The notes: generated by a model from the letters alone, not told the origin. A stretch of DNA of 64,000 nucleotides from CBDBZL01 sp965213545 (GCA_965213545.1 CBDBZL010000001.1:310001-374000), one strand, 5' to 3'. Shown: positions 52,827 to 61,831, counted from the stretch's first letter. Translations and numbers: made by a program.

Positions 52827-53668
52827 ATCAGGCCGGGCGGGCGTTTGATGCGCTCGCTCGCTCGCTCGGCGATGTGTCGTAGCGGATGATGCAGCGGGGC
52901 GCACCACCGCTCCGCCGCCAGCCCCGCCCCATAGCCATAGCGCGCGGCGCGGGTCGCCTGGCCCGGGGTCATTGCCACTGCACCCTCGTAGTCCGCATTG
53001 CCATCGCGCAATGGGTCATCCAGCGGACCGGGCGCAAGATCCAGAAAGCGCCACAAACGGACCAGCTCGCGCTCCGCATCGGCGACCAGGTCCTCGTAGC
53101 GCAGCACCGCCGCGCAGTGGAGGAACTCAAGGTCGCCGAAGGCCAGGTCGTAGGCATCGAGCGCATAGTCGATAAGCTGCTCCGCCGGCCGGTCCGACCA
53201 CTTGGCCAGCGCCGCCGCCATCGCCTCGGGATGACGCAATATCAGCACGAAATGCGCCATCGGAAACAGCTGCTGATAAAGCCGCGTCCGCACCAGATTG
53301 CCCGGCGATTTGTCCAGCCACCAGCGCGCCCCGGGCGCGAACCACGGCGTCCAGTCGGCGAGCAGCCGGTCACGCACCGCCAGCGTGTCGAACCGGCATC
53401 CTTCGATGAGATGCTGGGCCGGATCGGTCGCATAGTGACCGGGCACGCCGTCGCGCGCGGTATGCGGGATGGCGCCTTGCAGATAGACCCCCTCGTTCTC
53501 GGGCACTGGCGCATCGGTGATAGAAGAGATCGCTGGGTGCCGGGCGATGAGCCGCGCGACCAGACTGGTCCCGGTGCGGTGAAGCCCACTCACGAAGACA
53601 AAGCGCGGTCCGCCGCGCCATCGCTGGGCCCGCCCGCCGCCCTCTCCCGTCATCGACACCCTGCCCAA
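52823..53668 (-). CDS. Sulfotransferase family protein
   Basis: A ~281-aa PAPS-dependent sulfotransferase. The 5'-phosphosulfate loop is SGLHRTGTSLVARLIARHP at the N-terminus, and the 3'-phosphate region is FVLILRHPEAMAAALAKWS near residue 145. WWLDKSPGNLVRTRLYQQ is another family block. It transfers sulfate to a hydroxyl or amino group, often on sugars. Its neighbours are glycosyltransferases, so a glycan or glycolipid acceptor is likely (inference). Start 53668, or the ATG at 53653 (MTGEGGGRAQRW). It is divergent from the GT4 gene. Confidence 0.88.
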   Translation of the reverse strand: MGRVSMTGEGGGRAQRWRGGPRFVFVSGLHRTGTSLVARLIARHPAISSITDAPVPENEGVYLQGAIPHTARDGVPGHYATDPAQHLIEGCRFDTLAVRDRLLADWTPWFAPGARWWLDKSPGNLVRTRLYQQLFPMAHFVLILRHPEAMAAALAKWSDRPAEQLIDYALDAYDLAFGDLEFLHCAAVLRYEDLVADAERELVRLWRFLDLAPGPLDDPLRDGNADYEGAVAMTPGQATRAARYGYGAGLAAERWCAPLHHPLRHIAERASERIKRPPGLI

Positions 53669-53727
53669 GCCGCTGGCCGTTCGGCGCCGAATGGAACGGG
53701 CGTGGTGGGGCGGCGTTGAGATCGCTC

Positions 53728-54873
53728 ATGCGAATTGCCGTCATCGCCCATGTCCGCTTCCCCATCGCCGAGCCATATCGCGGGGGGATGGAAGCCCACA
53801 CGGCGCTGCTTAGCAAGGCATTGCGCGGCGCCGGGCACGAGGTCACCTTGTTTGCCGCGCAGGGCAGCGATGATCCGGCGCTCGAGCCGATCTGCCCCGC
53901 GCCCTACGAAGACGTTCTGCCCTGGGAGCAGTGGCGCGGAAGCGAGGAGCTTGACGCCTATCAGTGCACCGCCTTCGCTCGCGCCTGGCGGTTGATCGCC
54001 GACGGGGCGTTCGACATCGTGCACAACAATTCGCTGTTTCCCGAGCTTATCTCCTGGGCGGCACGGCAAGGCGTGCCGATGGTCACCTCGCAGCATGTCC
54101 CGCCGTTCGGCCGGATGGCGCAAGCGGTGGCGGGCATCGCCGGAGTGAGCCATGCGCAGGTGACGCTGCCCTCGGCCAGCCAGACGGCCTCGTGGTTCGC
54201 CATCCCCCCCGCCAATCTGGCGGTGGTGCATAACGGGATCGACTGTGAGGCCTGGCGACCGCTCGCATCCGCGCGGCGCGAACGGTTTGTCTGGTCGGGG
54301 CGCATCACGCCCAACAAGGGGCTGCGAGAGGCGGTGGCGGCGGTTCGGCTGGCAGGCGCGCCGCTCGATATCATCGGACCGGTCGAAGACGCCGGCTATT
54401 TCGCCCGGCATGTCGAGCCTTTCCTCGATGACCAGGTGCACTATCTTGGGTTTCTCTCGGGCACCGCGCTTCGTCACGCGGTGGCTGATGCGCGCGGGGC
54501 GCTGGTTACACCGATGTGGGAGGAGCCCTTCGGTCTGGTCGCGGCCGAGGCGCTGGCCAGCGGCATCCCGGTGCTGGCCTTCGATCGCGGGGCGATGCGC
54601 GAGGTGATCGGGGATTGCGGCATCGTGGTTCCGGCGGGCGACATTGCCGCGCTGGCCGCCGCCATCCCGGCGATCGGGGGAATATCGCCGGACGCCTGCC
54701 GATCGCGGGCTTTGCGGTTGTTCTCGGTGGACGCCATGATTGCCGGCTACGAGGCGCGCTACAGTGCCGCGCTGGCCGCCGCGCCCTCGCCAGGCCTTGC
54801 TAGACGACCCATGCCCGCCGACTGCGAGGCCCTGGCTTCGAGCGCCTCGAGCACCCGCGCGCTGCTGGCATAG
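53728..54873 (+). CDS. Glycosyltransferase, GT4 family
   Basis: A 381-aa GT-B enzyme. The N-terminal donor-loop region IAEPYRGGMEAHTALLSKAL and the C-terminal E-x7-E block PMWEEPFGLVAAEALASGIP with LAFDRGAMREVIGDCGIV are typical of GT4. SGRITPNKGLREAVAAVRLA is another standard segment. The acceptor is unknown. Start ATG 53728. Its 3' end overlaps the oppositely oriented GT2 gene by 115 bp; codons 340-381 of this gene are read antisense to the GT2 C-terminus. Confidence 0.9.
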   Translation: MRIAVIAHVRFPIAEPYRGGMEAHTALLSKALRGAGHEVTLFAAQGSDDPALEPICPAPYEDVLPWEQWRGSEELDAYQCTAFARAWRLIADGAFDIVHNNSLFPELISWAARQGVPMVTSQHVPPFGRMAQAVAGIAGVSHAQVTLPSASQTASWFAIPPANLAVVHNGIDCEAWRPLASARRERFVWSGRITPNKGLREAVAAVRLAGAPLDIIGPVEDAGYFARHVEPFLDDQVHYLGFLSGTALRHAVADARGALVTPMWEEPFGLVAAEALASGIPVLAFDRGAMREVIGDCGIVVPAGDIAALAAAIPAIGGISPDACRSRALRLFSVDAMIAGYEARYSAALAAAPSPGLARRPMPADCEALASSASSTRALLA

Positions 54874-55718
54874 GGTTCGCGCTCCTGCTGCCTGGTCAGC
54901 GTCAGGTCAGCCTCGTCCGGCGCGCGCAGCACCCGCCAGCCATCGCCATCGCGCTTGAGCAGACCCATCAGCACGAAGGCGCGCAGCCAGTGCTGCATCG
55001 TGGGCTCACCCCATTTGTCGCGAAACCGCAATGCATTCGCGAGCACACTTTCCAAGTGATGCACGGGCGGCATGTGATGGGCATGATACTGGTGATAGGC
55101 TTTGGCCCCGCGCACCCACCAGAGCGGCAGACCACAGGCCACCAACGTGCGGCCGAAATCGGTGTCCTCGCCGCCATAGCCCCGGTAGCCCTCGTCGAAC
55201 CCGCCCGAGCTTGCGAAGTCGTCCGCGCCGATGGCGAAATTGAGCGACCAGAAACAGCGATAGTCGCGGCACGGCGCAACCTCGGCCAAGGGCGGACCGG
55301 CGCGTTCGCTATGCCGCACCGCGACCACTTCGAACCGCGCGAAGTCCACCCCGGACGTGGTCGCACCTTGCGGCAGATAGCCGACCTCGCCCATCAGCAC
55401 GCCGCGCCGGCCGGCAATGCGCAACGCATAGTCGCCGACCAGTTCGGGATGGGGGATGCAATCGACATCGAGGAAGATGAGCAGGTCGCCGACGGCGCTG
55501 CGGGCGGCGGCATTGCGCGCTTCGGCCAGCCTGATGCCGCCACCGCCGAGCACGATCTGACGTATCGGAAACGGCACGGTGGGAAGGTCGTAAGGCGCGT
55601 CGCCCAGCACCGCCACCACCAGCTCGGCCGGCGGGGTCCTCGCCATCGCCAGACCGGTGACAAGATTGACAAGATGCGCGTGGCGCCCGCTCGCCAGGGT
55701 GCAGGCCGAGATGATCAT
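54759..55718 (-). CDS. Glycosyltransferase, GT2 family (galactosyltransferase-like)
   Basis: A 319-aa GT-A enzyme. The metal-binding DxD is in LIFLDVDCIPHPEL near residue 87, and GGFDEGYRGYGGEDTDFGRT near 180 is the galactosyltransferase-type C-terminal motif (ED). FWSLNFAIGADDFASSGG is also typical. The last ~38 codons overlap the convergent GT4 gene. It is coupled to the GT28-like gene by a 4-bp ATGA overlap at 55715-55718. Confidence 0.9.
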   Translation of the reverse strand: MIISACTLASGRHAHLVNLVTGLAMARTPPAELVVAVLGDAPYDLPTVPFPIRQIVLGGGGIRLAEARNAAARSAVGDLLIFLDVDCIPHPELVGDYALRIAGRRGVLMGEVGYLPQGATTSGVDFARFEVVAVRHSERAGPPLAEVAPCRDYRCFWSLNFAIGADDFASSGGFDEGYRGYGGEDTDFGRTLVACGLPLWWVRGAKAYHQYHAHHMPPVHHLESVLANALRFRDKWGEPTMQHWLRAFVLMGLLKRDGDGWRVLRAPDEADLTLTRQQEREPYASSARVLEALEARASQSAGMGRLARPGEGAAASAAL

Positions 55719-56884
55719 GCCCGCTGCGTCTCACTTTGGGTCTCGTCGGCGACGGGGTGAGCTACGGCACCGCTGCCCGCCCAGATATGGTCGGCCAACC
55801 CGTCGAGCCAGGCCGCCGCCCGGACGGCCGCGTCGGCATCCACGAGCTTGCGCTGTGCCGACAGGTCCAGCCGCGCCGCCGCCGCCCACAGCGCCGCCCA
55901 CGCGCCTGCATGCGAGGGCCAGGTGAGCGACACCGCGGCAAGCCCGGCATCGCCCAGCGCCTGCGCCTTGCGGTTCTGCTCGTCGAAATAGCGCCACTCG
56001 GGCACCACCACCCAGGGCCGGCCGGCGGCGGCGACCATGTGGACGGTGGTGTTGCCGCAGCTCGAGACGACGCGATCGGCAGCGGCGATCCACACCTCCG
56101 GCGCATCAACCCAGCCCTTGTGCGACAGGTTTGCAGGCGGTGTCTCGTGCCATTCGCTGGCGATGGTGCCGATGGTGATCCAGTGCGCCTGCGGCTCGGC
56201 TCTGGCACCGACGGTCAGCGGCGCGGTGGGCGTTCCCCGGCCCCCGCCGCCTGCGACAACCAGCACGATGTCATGCGCCGGATCGAGCCCCAGCCGCGCC
56301 CGGGCGGTGTCCTGGTCCACACGCGCCGCCGGATCGAGGGAGATACCGATGCCGGGCGCGTAATGCGTCTTGTCGCGCATCCAGGACGCACGCTCGGGCT
56401 GCTCCAAGGAGCGCGCATAGGGAGCCAGCAGACCTACCGCGCTCAGATATGACGACATATGCCCCGCATCGCCCCTGACGCCATGCTGGAGCACCGCCAC
56501 GTGGGGCACCGAGGCGATCCGCGCCAGCTGACCCAGTTCAGCCGAGACATCGGTGACGAACAAGGCCGCATCGGCGCGCTCGAACCAGTCGGCAATGCTG
56601 GCGACCGCACGCCTGATGCCGCGCCAGCCGAGCGGCGCGCAATGCAGGTGTTCAGGCGTGGGATGCGCCGCCATGCGCACCGGTTCAGCGCCGGTCGGCT
56701 CGAACAGCGAGGGGATGGTGACCACCTCGACGCGCGGATCGAGCGGCGGAAAGACGTCAGGCTTGGCGCAAAAAAAGGTAACCGGGCGGCGATCGACCAG
56801 CTCGGCGGAAAGCGCCGCCACCCGCTCGGCATGACCGCGCCCCTGGTGGTGAACGAAGAACCCGACAGGCCGCTTGCTTGTCAT
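55715..56884 (-). CDS. GT28/MurG-like glycosyltransferase
   Basis: A 389-aa GT-B protein. The N-terminal GFFVHHQGRGHAERVAALS is the MurG/MGDG-synthase-like GxGH site. The C-terminal VVSSCGNTTVHMVAAAGRPW and VVPEWRYFDEQNRKAQAL match the donor-binding region of GT28 and related enzymes. IVLVVAGGGGRGTPTAPLT is the linker glycine loop. It is coupled by 4-bp overlaps to the sucrose-phosphate-synthase-like gene upstream and the GT2 gene downstream, so all three are made together. Confidence 0.87.
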   Translation of the reverse strand: MTSKRPVGFFVHHQGRGHAERVAALSAELVDRRPVTFFCAKPDVFPPLDPRVEVVTIPSLFEPTGAEPVRMAAHPTPEHLHCAPLGWRGIRRAVASIADWFERADAALFVTDVSAELGQLARIASVPHVAVLQHGVRGDAGHMSSYLSAVGLLAPYARSLEQPERASWMRDKTHYAPGIGISLDPAARVDQDTARARLGLDPAHDIVLVVAGGGGRGTPTAPLTVGARAEPQAHWITIGTIASEWHETPPANLSHKGWVDAPEVWIAAADRVVSSCGNTTVHMVAAAGRPWVVVPEWRYFDEQNRKAQALGDAGLAAVSLTWPSHAGAWAALWAAAARLDLSAQRKLVDADAAVRAAAWLDGLADHIWAGSGAVAHPVADETQSETQRA

Positions 56885-58992
56885 GCCGCCAGCCGACCGA
56901 CGGCACGGCGGCGAGCAGGTGCGACACCGTGGCGCAACAATCCCTCGACCACGCCGAGCCCATGGTGCCGGCGCGCGAGGCGGATATGCGCCCGGCCCGC
57001 CAGATCGGCGATCTCGTCCGCATGATTGCCCACCATGATCCCCCCGCCGCAGGTCTCGAGCATATCGCGATCGTTACCGCTGTCACCGGCGGCGAACACC
57101 ATGTCCGGCGCGATCCCCAGCCGCCGCGCGACATGCTGCACCGCCGCCCCCTTGCCCGCGCGAGCGGGCAGCACGTCCAGCAGATGGGAATGGCTGAGGA
57201 TTACCCGCGCCGCCAGCCCCGCCGCTGCGAAACGTTGGCGCACCGTGTCGGCAAGCGCGGCGTCACTGGCGAAGAAGGACAGCTTCCAGCGCCGCTGCTC
57301 GACATCGGGCTGCGGGACCAGGCCGTCGATCGCACCGAGCACCTCCGCCACCTGCAAGACATCCCAGCCCTGCTCGATATGCTCGGCAAAATCGGTGTCG
57401 AGCGCCAATTCGCCATGACCGGGGTCGCCGTGACCGGGGTCGCCATCACCGGGAAGATAGATCTCGCTGCCCACCGAGGTGATCCAGATATCGGGATTGG
57501 GCAGCCGCCACTCGCGCATCACTCGCCGGGCCTCGGTGATCGAACGCCCGGTCGCCGCGCAGAACGCCAGCTGCGGACTTCGCTCGCGCAACCGGGTAAA
57601 GGCGCGCACACCGGCGTGACAGCCGGTCAGTGTGCCATCAACATCGCTGGCCAGGAGCCGGGTCGCCGCGGCGCGCTGCATAACCGCCGCAGGCGCGCGT
57701 CTGCGATTCACGATCTCGCGCGCGAGCGAGACAAACCCGTTGGCATAGCGCGTCCAGCTCATGGCCGGAATTCGCGCGCGGGCGTTGGCGGCGGCCTGCC
57801 GCCATGCCCCCCGGTCGAACACCAGGCCGGCAATCGCCGTCCCGATCGCCTCGGTATCGAGCGGATCGACCAGCCGGCCATGACCCAGCTCGGCGATGAT
57901 ATCGGTGGGACCGCCATTGCGCGTGGCCACAACCGGCAGGCCATGCGCCGCCGCCTCAATCAGCGTCAGCCCGTAGGGCTCGGTCAGCGCCGGATTGACG
58001 AACACCCCGCCGCTATCGCGCGCCAACGCATAAAGCCCGCGCACCTCTTCCTGCGTATGGCGCGGCGGGTAGGCCACCTGACCGTGCAGCCCATGCCGGT
58101 CGATCCGCTCGATAAGGTCGAACAGCACCTGCCGCTGCTCCTCCTCGCCCTCGGCCAGCGAATGGCGCAAGCCCGCGATCAGGACAAGGTTGGTCCGCCT
58201 GCGCAGATCGGCATGGCGGGCGAAGGCCTCGACCAGCCCGGCCAGGTTCTTCTTGGCCACCGGCCGGGCGATGGCGAGGATGCAAGGCCGCTCGGGATGC
58301 CGCAGGAACGGACGCACCAGCGCGCGTGCGGAGGCGATCGCATCCGCCGATGCCGGGGTCAGCGCGATGCCGGGACGAAGCCGGTGGATCCGCCCGATCC
58401 GCGCGCCGGGATAGCACGACAGTTGCCGCTCGCACTCGTCGCGCGAGGAGGCGATGATCGCATCCGCCGCGCCGATCGCCCGGCCCTCCTCGGCGATCCG
58501 CCGCTCCAATTCGACGCTGGCGGTCCCCATGGCCTGACGCTTGTCGATTCCCAGCGAGTGCGCGGTGTAGATGAATGGAATGCCGAGCGCGTCACGGATG
58601 CGCTGCGCGATATCGGCGGCATCGGCGAAATGGGCGTGGATCAGGTCCGGCAGCCGCCGCCGAGCGCGAAGGTCGGCCAGCAGCGCGCGGGTAAAGTCGG
58701 CGCGGTCCGCCGCCAGCGCCTCCTTCGCCAGATAGGCGCGATTGCCGCTGTCGACACGGGTGATGAACAGTTTTGGGCCGAGCAATTCGCTCGCCATCGC
58801 ATGTTCGCGGCCCAGATGGGGCGCATCGAACAACCGGGTGACGATCTCTGCCTGCGACACGGCGTCCGATTGCGCCAGCGCGCTCATCTCCCCCAGCACA
58901 TAGCCAATGTGGCCGCCGGTATCCTCGGTGATGCCATAGCGAACCGGCTCGCCCTTGAGGCAGCCACCAAGCGCTAGCGAGATGATATGCAA
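56881..58992 (-). CDS. Sucrose-phosphate synthase/phosphatase-like fusion
   Basis: A 703-aa fusion. The GT4 half (1-~440) resembles sucrose-phosphate synthase: EDTGGHIGYVLGEMSAL, HSLGIDKRQAMG, RPVAKKNLAGLVEAFARH and NPALTEPYGLTLIEAAAHG. The C-terminal half (~455-690) is a HAD phosphatase with LLASDVDGTLTG, RRWKLSFFASD and FAAGDSGNDRDMLET, like SPP. Together they would join a nucleotide-sugar glucose to fructose-6-P and remove phosphate, giving sucrose or an analogous product. The start is TTG 58992 with GGGGGA 5-6 nt upstream. A GDPGHGDPGHG tract from 15-bp repeats lies in the HAD half. It heads the cluster, 62 bp downstream of an FNR-type box. Confidence 0.88.
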   Translation of the reverse strand: MHIISLALGGCLKGEPVRYGITEDTGGHIGYVLGEMSALAQSDAVSQAEIVTRLFDAPHLGREHAMASELLGPKLFITRVDSGNRAYLAKEALAADRADFTRALLADLRARRRLPDLIHAHFADAADIAQRIRDALGIPFIYTAHSLGIDKRQAMGTASVELERRIAEEGRAIGAADAIIASSRDECERQLSCYPGARIGRIHRLRPGIALTPASADAIASARALVRPFLRHPERPCILAIARPVAKKNLAGLVEAFARHADLRRRTNLVLIAGLRHSLAEGEEEQRQVLFDLIERIDRHGLHGQVAYPPRHTQEEVRGLYALARDSGGVFVNPALTEPYGLTLIEAAAHGLPVVATRNGGPTDIIAELGHGRLVDPLDTEAIGTAIAGLVFDRGAWRQAAANARARIPAMSWTRYANGFVSLAREIVNRRRAPAAVMQRAAATRLLASDVDGTLTGCHAGVRAFTRLRERSPQLAFCAATGRSITEARRVMREWRLPNPDIWITSVGSEIYLPGDGDPGHGDPGHGELALDTDFAEHIEQGWDVLQVAEVLGAIDGLVPQPDVEQRRWKLSFFASDAALADTVRQRFAAAGLAARVILSHSHLLDVLPARAGKGAAVQHVARRLGIAPDMVFAAGDSGNDRDMLETCGGGIMVGNHADEIADLAGRAHIRLARRHHGLGVVEGLLRHGVAPARRRAVGRLAA
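57411..57453. repeat. 15-bp tandem repeats in the sucrose-phosphate synthase-like gene
   Basis: Three successive units close to cgccatgaccggggt (the third partial) add five-codon steps (GHGDP/GDGDP) to the phosphatase domain, at a surface loop between SEIYLPGDGD and ELALDTDF. Length variation between strains is likely. Confidence 0.8.
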
Positions 58993-59053
58993 ACAAATCC
59001 CCCACGGTCATCCGCCCAATTCGAACCCTGCGGGCGGCGGTTTTGTTCCCTTC

Positions 59054-59067
59054 TTGATCTATATCAA
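59054..59067. promoter_or_regulatory. FNR/FixK-type box upstream of the sugar cluster
   Basis: TTGATCTATATCAA is a perfect match to the FNR/ANR/FixK consensus TTGAT-N4-ATCAA. Its near edge lies 62 bp before the TTG start of the sucrose-phosphate-synthase-like gene and 195 bp before terC, so the sugar cluster is the closer target. A convincing -10 box at the expected distance is not visible on either strand. Low-oxygen control is inferred. Confidence 0.6.
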
Positions 59068-59262
59068 ACTTGCCCCGATTATCGGCTGACAGCTCGCGGC
59101 CAGCCGTTGCCTTGAGCTTGAAAAGCTGGACGCCTCTATGCCCCGGTAATCACTTGCACCAGACTTGTCAGACCGCACCCTTCCGCGATATCCGCGCCAT
59201 CGAAATGACCGCTCTCCCAGTCCCGCTCGTCATATTGGCTCACATAAGCACCGGAGCCAGCC

Positions 59263-60261
59263 TTGCCTGAGGTGCTGCTGGCGGACTGGCTCGGCACGCC
59301 GGTGTGGTTCTGGATGGCGTTCCTAGCCATCGTCATCATTCTCACCGCGTTCGACCTCGGCGTGCTGCACAAGGAGGATCGCGAGCTCGGCATTGCCGAA
59401 AGCCTCAAGCTGTCCGCCTTCTATATCGGCATCGCGCTGCTGTTCGGTCTGTGGGTATGGTTCGAGCGCGGCCAGACCGACGCGGTTCTGTACTATACCG
59501 GGTTCTTCCTGGAGAAGGCGCTGTCGATCGACAATGTCTTCGTCATCAGCCTGATCTTCAGCTACTTCGCCATCCCGCGCAAATACCAGTATCGCGCACT
59601 ATTATGGGGCATCATGGCGGTGATCGTGCTGCGCGGTCTGATGATCGCTGGTGGCGCGGCCATTCTCGCGGAAGCCTATTGGGTGCTTTATCTGTTCGCC
59701 GCGTTCCTGGTCTTCACCGGCATAAAGATGTTCTTCGCCGGTGATGAGGAGATGGATATCGGCAACAACCCTGCGGTGCGCTGGATCAGCCGCCACATGC
59801 GGGTGACGCCGGACCTGCACGGCCAGCGCTTCTTCGTGCGCATGCCGCACCCCAAGACGGGGCGCATGGTGCGCGCGGCGACCCCGCTGTTGCTGGCGCT
59901 GGTGGTGATCAACCTGGCTGATCTGGTGTTCGCGCTCGACAGCGTACCGGCAATTTTCGCCATCACCACCGACACGTTCATCGTCTACACCTCCAACATC
60001 TTCGCCATCCTGGGTTTGCGCGCGCTCTATTTTGCGTTGTCGGCGATGATCCACCGGTTCCACTATCTCAAATATGCGCTGGCCGCGGTGCTGGTGTTCA
60101 TCGGCAGCAAGATCTTCGTCTCCGACTTCCTCATGGGGGGCGAGAAGTTTCCCGCCTGGGTCAGCCTTGGCGTCACCTTCGCATTGATCGCGGGCGGGGT
60201 TATCTATTCGCTCTGGAAAACCGGAGGAGAGCCGGAAAAGAACTGGCCCGCTGCGCCGTGA
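59263..60261 (+). CDS. TerC family membrane protein (Alx-like)
   Basis: A 332-aa protein with about nine membrane helices. The family signatures EKALSIDNVFVISLIFSYF (with the acidic SIDN pair) and INLADLVFALDSVPAIFAIT are intact. TerC/Alx proteins export or handle Mn2+ and relate to tellurite resistance and secreted metalloprotein loading. The start is TTG 59263. The leader (59068-59262) was inspected for a manganese riboswitch and none could be supported. Confidence 0.92.
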   Translation: MPEVLLADWLGTPVWFWMAFLAIVIILTAFDLGVLHKEDRELGIAESLKLSAFYIGIALLFGLWVWFERGQTDAVLYYTGFFLEKALSIDNVFVISLIFSYFAIPRKYQYRALLWGIMAVIVLRGLMIAGGAAILAEAYWVLYLFAAFLVFTGIKMFFAGDEEMDIGNNPAVRWISRHMRVTPDLHGQRFFVRMPHPKTGRMVRAATPLLLALVVINLADLVFALDSVPAIFAITTDTFIVYTSNIFAILGLRALYFALSAMIHRFHYLKYALAAVLVFIGSKIFVSDFLMGGEKFPAWVSLGVTFALIAGGVIYSLWKTGGEPEKNWPAAP

Positions 60262-60423
60262 CGGCGTTCGTCCAAACGAGAACTAGAAGGATGGAACGAG
60301 AAGCGGACGGCAGGCGTTTGCCGCATCACGGGGGAGCCAGTTTCTCGGCCTGTTTCCGTGTAACTTGTTCGCACATGGCCGCAAAAGCGATCTGCGGACC
60401 TACCTGACTGAGGAGAAGCTGAA

Positions 60424-61032
60424 GTGAAGATCGGAAAACTCGCGCTGGTTCTTGGGGTCGCGACGATAACCCCCGCATGTGCGATGACGCAAACTGCCGA
60501 CCAGACCCGCCCGATGAGCGCTTCGCAGGCCTCCTATGATGGGATGCAGACGGGCCAGAACTGCATCACCGAGCAGGAGGTCGTCGCCGCCCAGCAAGCC
60601 TGGGGCAACGGCATCGTCCAGATCGGCCGGGTGTTCCAGCAAGGCGGTGATTATCGCCAGGCGGCGATCGATCATATCGAACGCTTCTATGCCTACGATG
60701 TAAGTTCCGTCCTCTTCAAGCCCACGCTGGCGTCGGTCAAGCAGTTCCGCCCGACCTTCGAAGGCGCGCTTTCCTATTTCGTGGGCGGCAACGCGTCATA
60801 TGCCGAGGACAAGGGCTTCGCGATCACGCCGTGGACCAACGTGCGCTGGCAGAATGCAGGCATCACCAACAACACCTGCAACATGGCGGTCGCGATGGGC
60901 AATTATTTCTTCACCCCCGCCGCCGGCGGTGCCGATACGAAGGTCGAATACACGATCGGATATATCAGGGACGACGCGGGCGATCTTCGCATGGCCGTCC
61001 ATATGTCGACGCTCCCCTACAACCCGACCTGA
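60424..61032 (+). CDS. Exported SnoaL/CaMKII-like protein (202 aa)
   Basis: A signal peptide or lipid-type start (MKIGKLALVLGVATITPACA) precedes a cone-shaped alpha/beta domain: TEQEVVAAQQAWGNGIVQIG, ERFYAYDVSSVLFKPTLAS, FRPTFEGALSYFVGG, and AMGNYFFTPAAGG near the C-terminus. Close relatives in Erythrobacter-type genomes are often mislabelled phosphoribosyl-AMP cyclohydrolase; none of the HisI metal motifs is present. The function is unknown. The domain pattern resembles SnoaL-like ligand-binding proteins. A terminator follows at 61081. Confidence 0.75.
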   Translation: MKIGKLALVLGVATITPACAMTQTADQTRPMSASQASYDGMQTGQNCITEQEVVAAQQAWGNGIVQIGRVFQQGGDYRQAAIDHIERFYAYDVSSVLFKPTLASVKQFRPTFEGALSYFVGGNASYAEDKGFAITPWTNVRWQNAGITNNTCNMAVAMGNYFFTPAAGGADTKVEYTIGYIRDDAGDLRMAVHMSTLPYNPT

Positions 61033-61080
61033 TTACGCTGCCTGAATGCCCGGCCTACGCGGCCTGACGGGACCCCTTAT

Positions 61081-61120
61081 ACCGGCCGGCCTCCATGCGG
61101 ATGCCGGTCGGTTTGCTTTG
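61081..61120 (+). terminator. Intrinsic terminator after the SnoaL-like gene
   Basis: ACCGGCCGGC (61081-61090) pairs with GCCGGTCGGT (61103-61112) with one wobble, followed by TTGCTTTG. It sits 49 bp after the stop at 61032 and just before the next gene. Confidence 0.7.
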
Positions 61121-61131
61121 TGGAAGTTGCT

Positions 61132-61779
61132 ATGATCCGCCGGCTTGCCGCTGCGCTGCTACTGGCCCTGCCCGCCCCGGCCCTAGCGTCGGACGACGCG
61201 TTCGAATTGTGGTTCTACCCGTCGGTCGCGGTAAATCTCGACGAAGACACCGCGGTGGAGCTGCAAACCTCGCAGCGCTTTCGCTCGTCGGCGGATGGCC
61301 GGATCGACACCTATCTGGCGCGCGCATGGCTCTACCAGGCGCTCGACGAGCAATTCGTCATCGGCGGTGCACTCGAGCGCCGGGTCAATGACGGTGCACG
61401 CAACGAGACGCGCCTGCTGCAGGACCTGACGGGCAGGCATGGCATTTGGCGGACGCGCATCAGGTTCGAGCAGCGGTTTGTCGATAATGCCGACCGAATG
61501 GGGCTGCGCGTTCGGCCCCGCCTGGGCATCAAGTTGCCCCTCGGCTACCAAACCCCGCTTTCCTTCGGTGCCGATGCCGAACTGTTCGTCACTCTTCGCA
61601 GCAACGCTATCGGCGGCGATGAGGGGCTAACCGGCCTGCGCACCACCACGGGCATCACCTACCAGGCAAGCGAAATGTTGAGCCTGGGCGTCGCCTATCT
61701 GCGCCAACAGGATTTCGAGGACGACGGCCCCGACCAGATCGGACATGCCCCGCTAATCACCATCGATCTGACATTCTGA
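61132..61779 (+). CDS. DUF2490 family protein, outer-membrane-like
   Basis: A 215-aa protein with a signal peptide (MIRRLAAALLLALPAPALAS). The mature region alternates short beta strands with charged turns (FELWFYPSVAVNLDEDTAVE, RTRIRFEQRFVDNADRMGLR, GVAYLRQQDFEDDGPDQ) and ends with an aromatic residue (TIDLTF), consistent with a DUF2490 beta-barrel in the outer membrane. Function unknown. Start ATG 61132. Confidence 0.82.
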   Translation: MIRRLAAALLLALPAPALASDDAFELWFYPSVAVNLDEDTAVELQTSQRFRSSADGRIDTYLARAWLYQALDEQFVIGGALERRVNDGARNETRLLQDLTGRHGIWRTRIRFEQRFVDNADRMGLRVRPRLGIKLPLGYQTPLSFGADAELFVTLRSNAIGGDEGLTGLRTTTGITYQASEMLSLGVAYLRQQDFEDDGPDQIGHAPLITIDLTF

Positions 61780-61831
61780 ACGACGGAGGCAATCCCACGC
61801 GACACCTCGCCAGGATACACCCAATAACCAC

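Noticed and set aside
59068..59262. Possible manganese (yybP-ykoY) riboswitch before terC
   Set aside because: A stretch ctcgtcatattgg is suggestive but the paired GGGGAGTA elements of the motif are missing.
60424..61032. Phosphoribosyl-AMP cyclohydrolase
   Set aside because: Relatives carry this label, but none of the HisI signatures is present; the genuine hisI is at 20637-21002.
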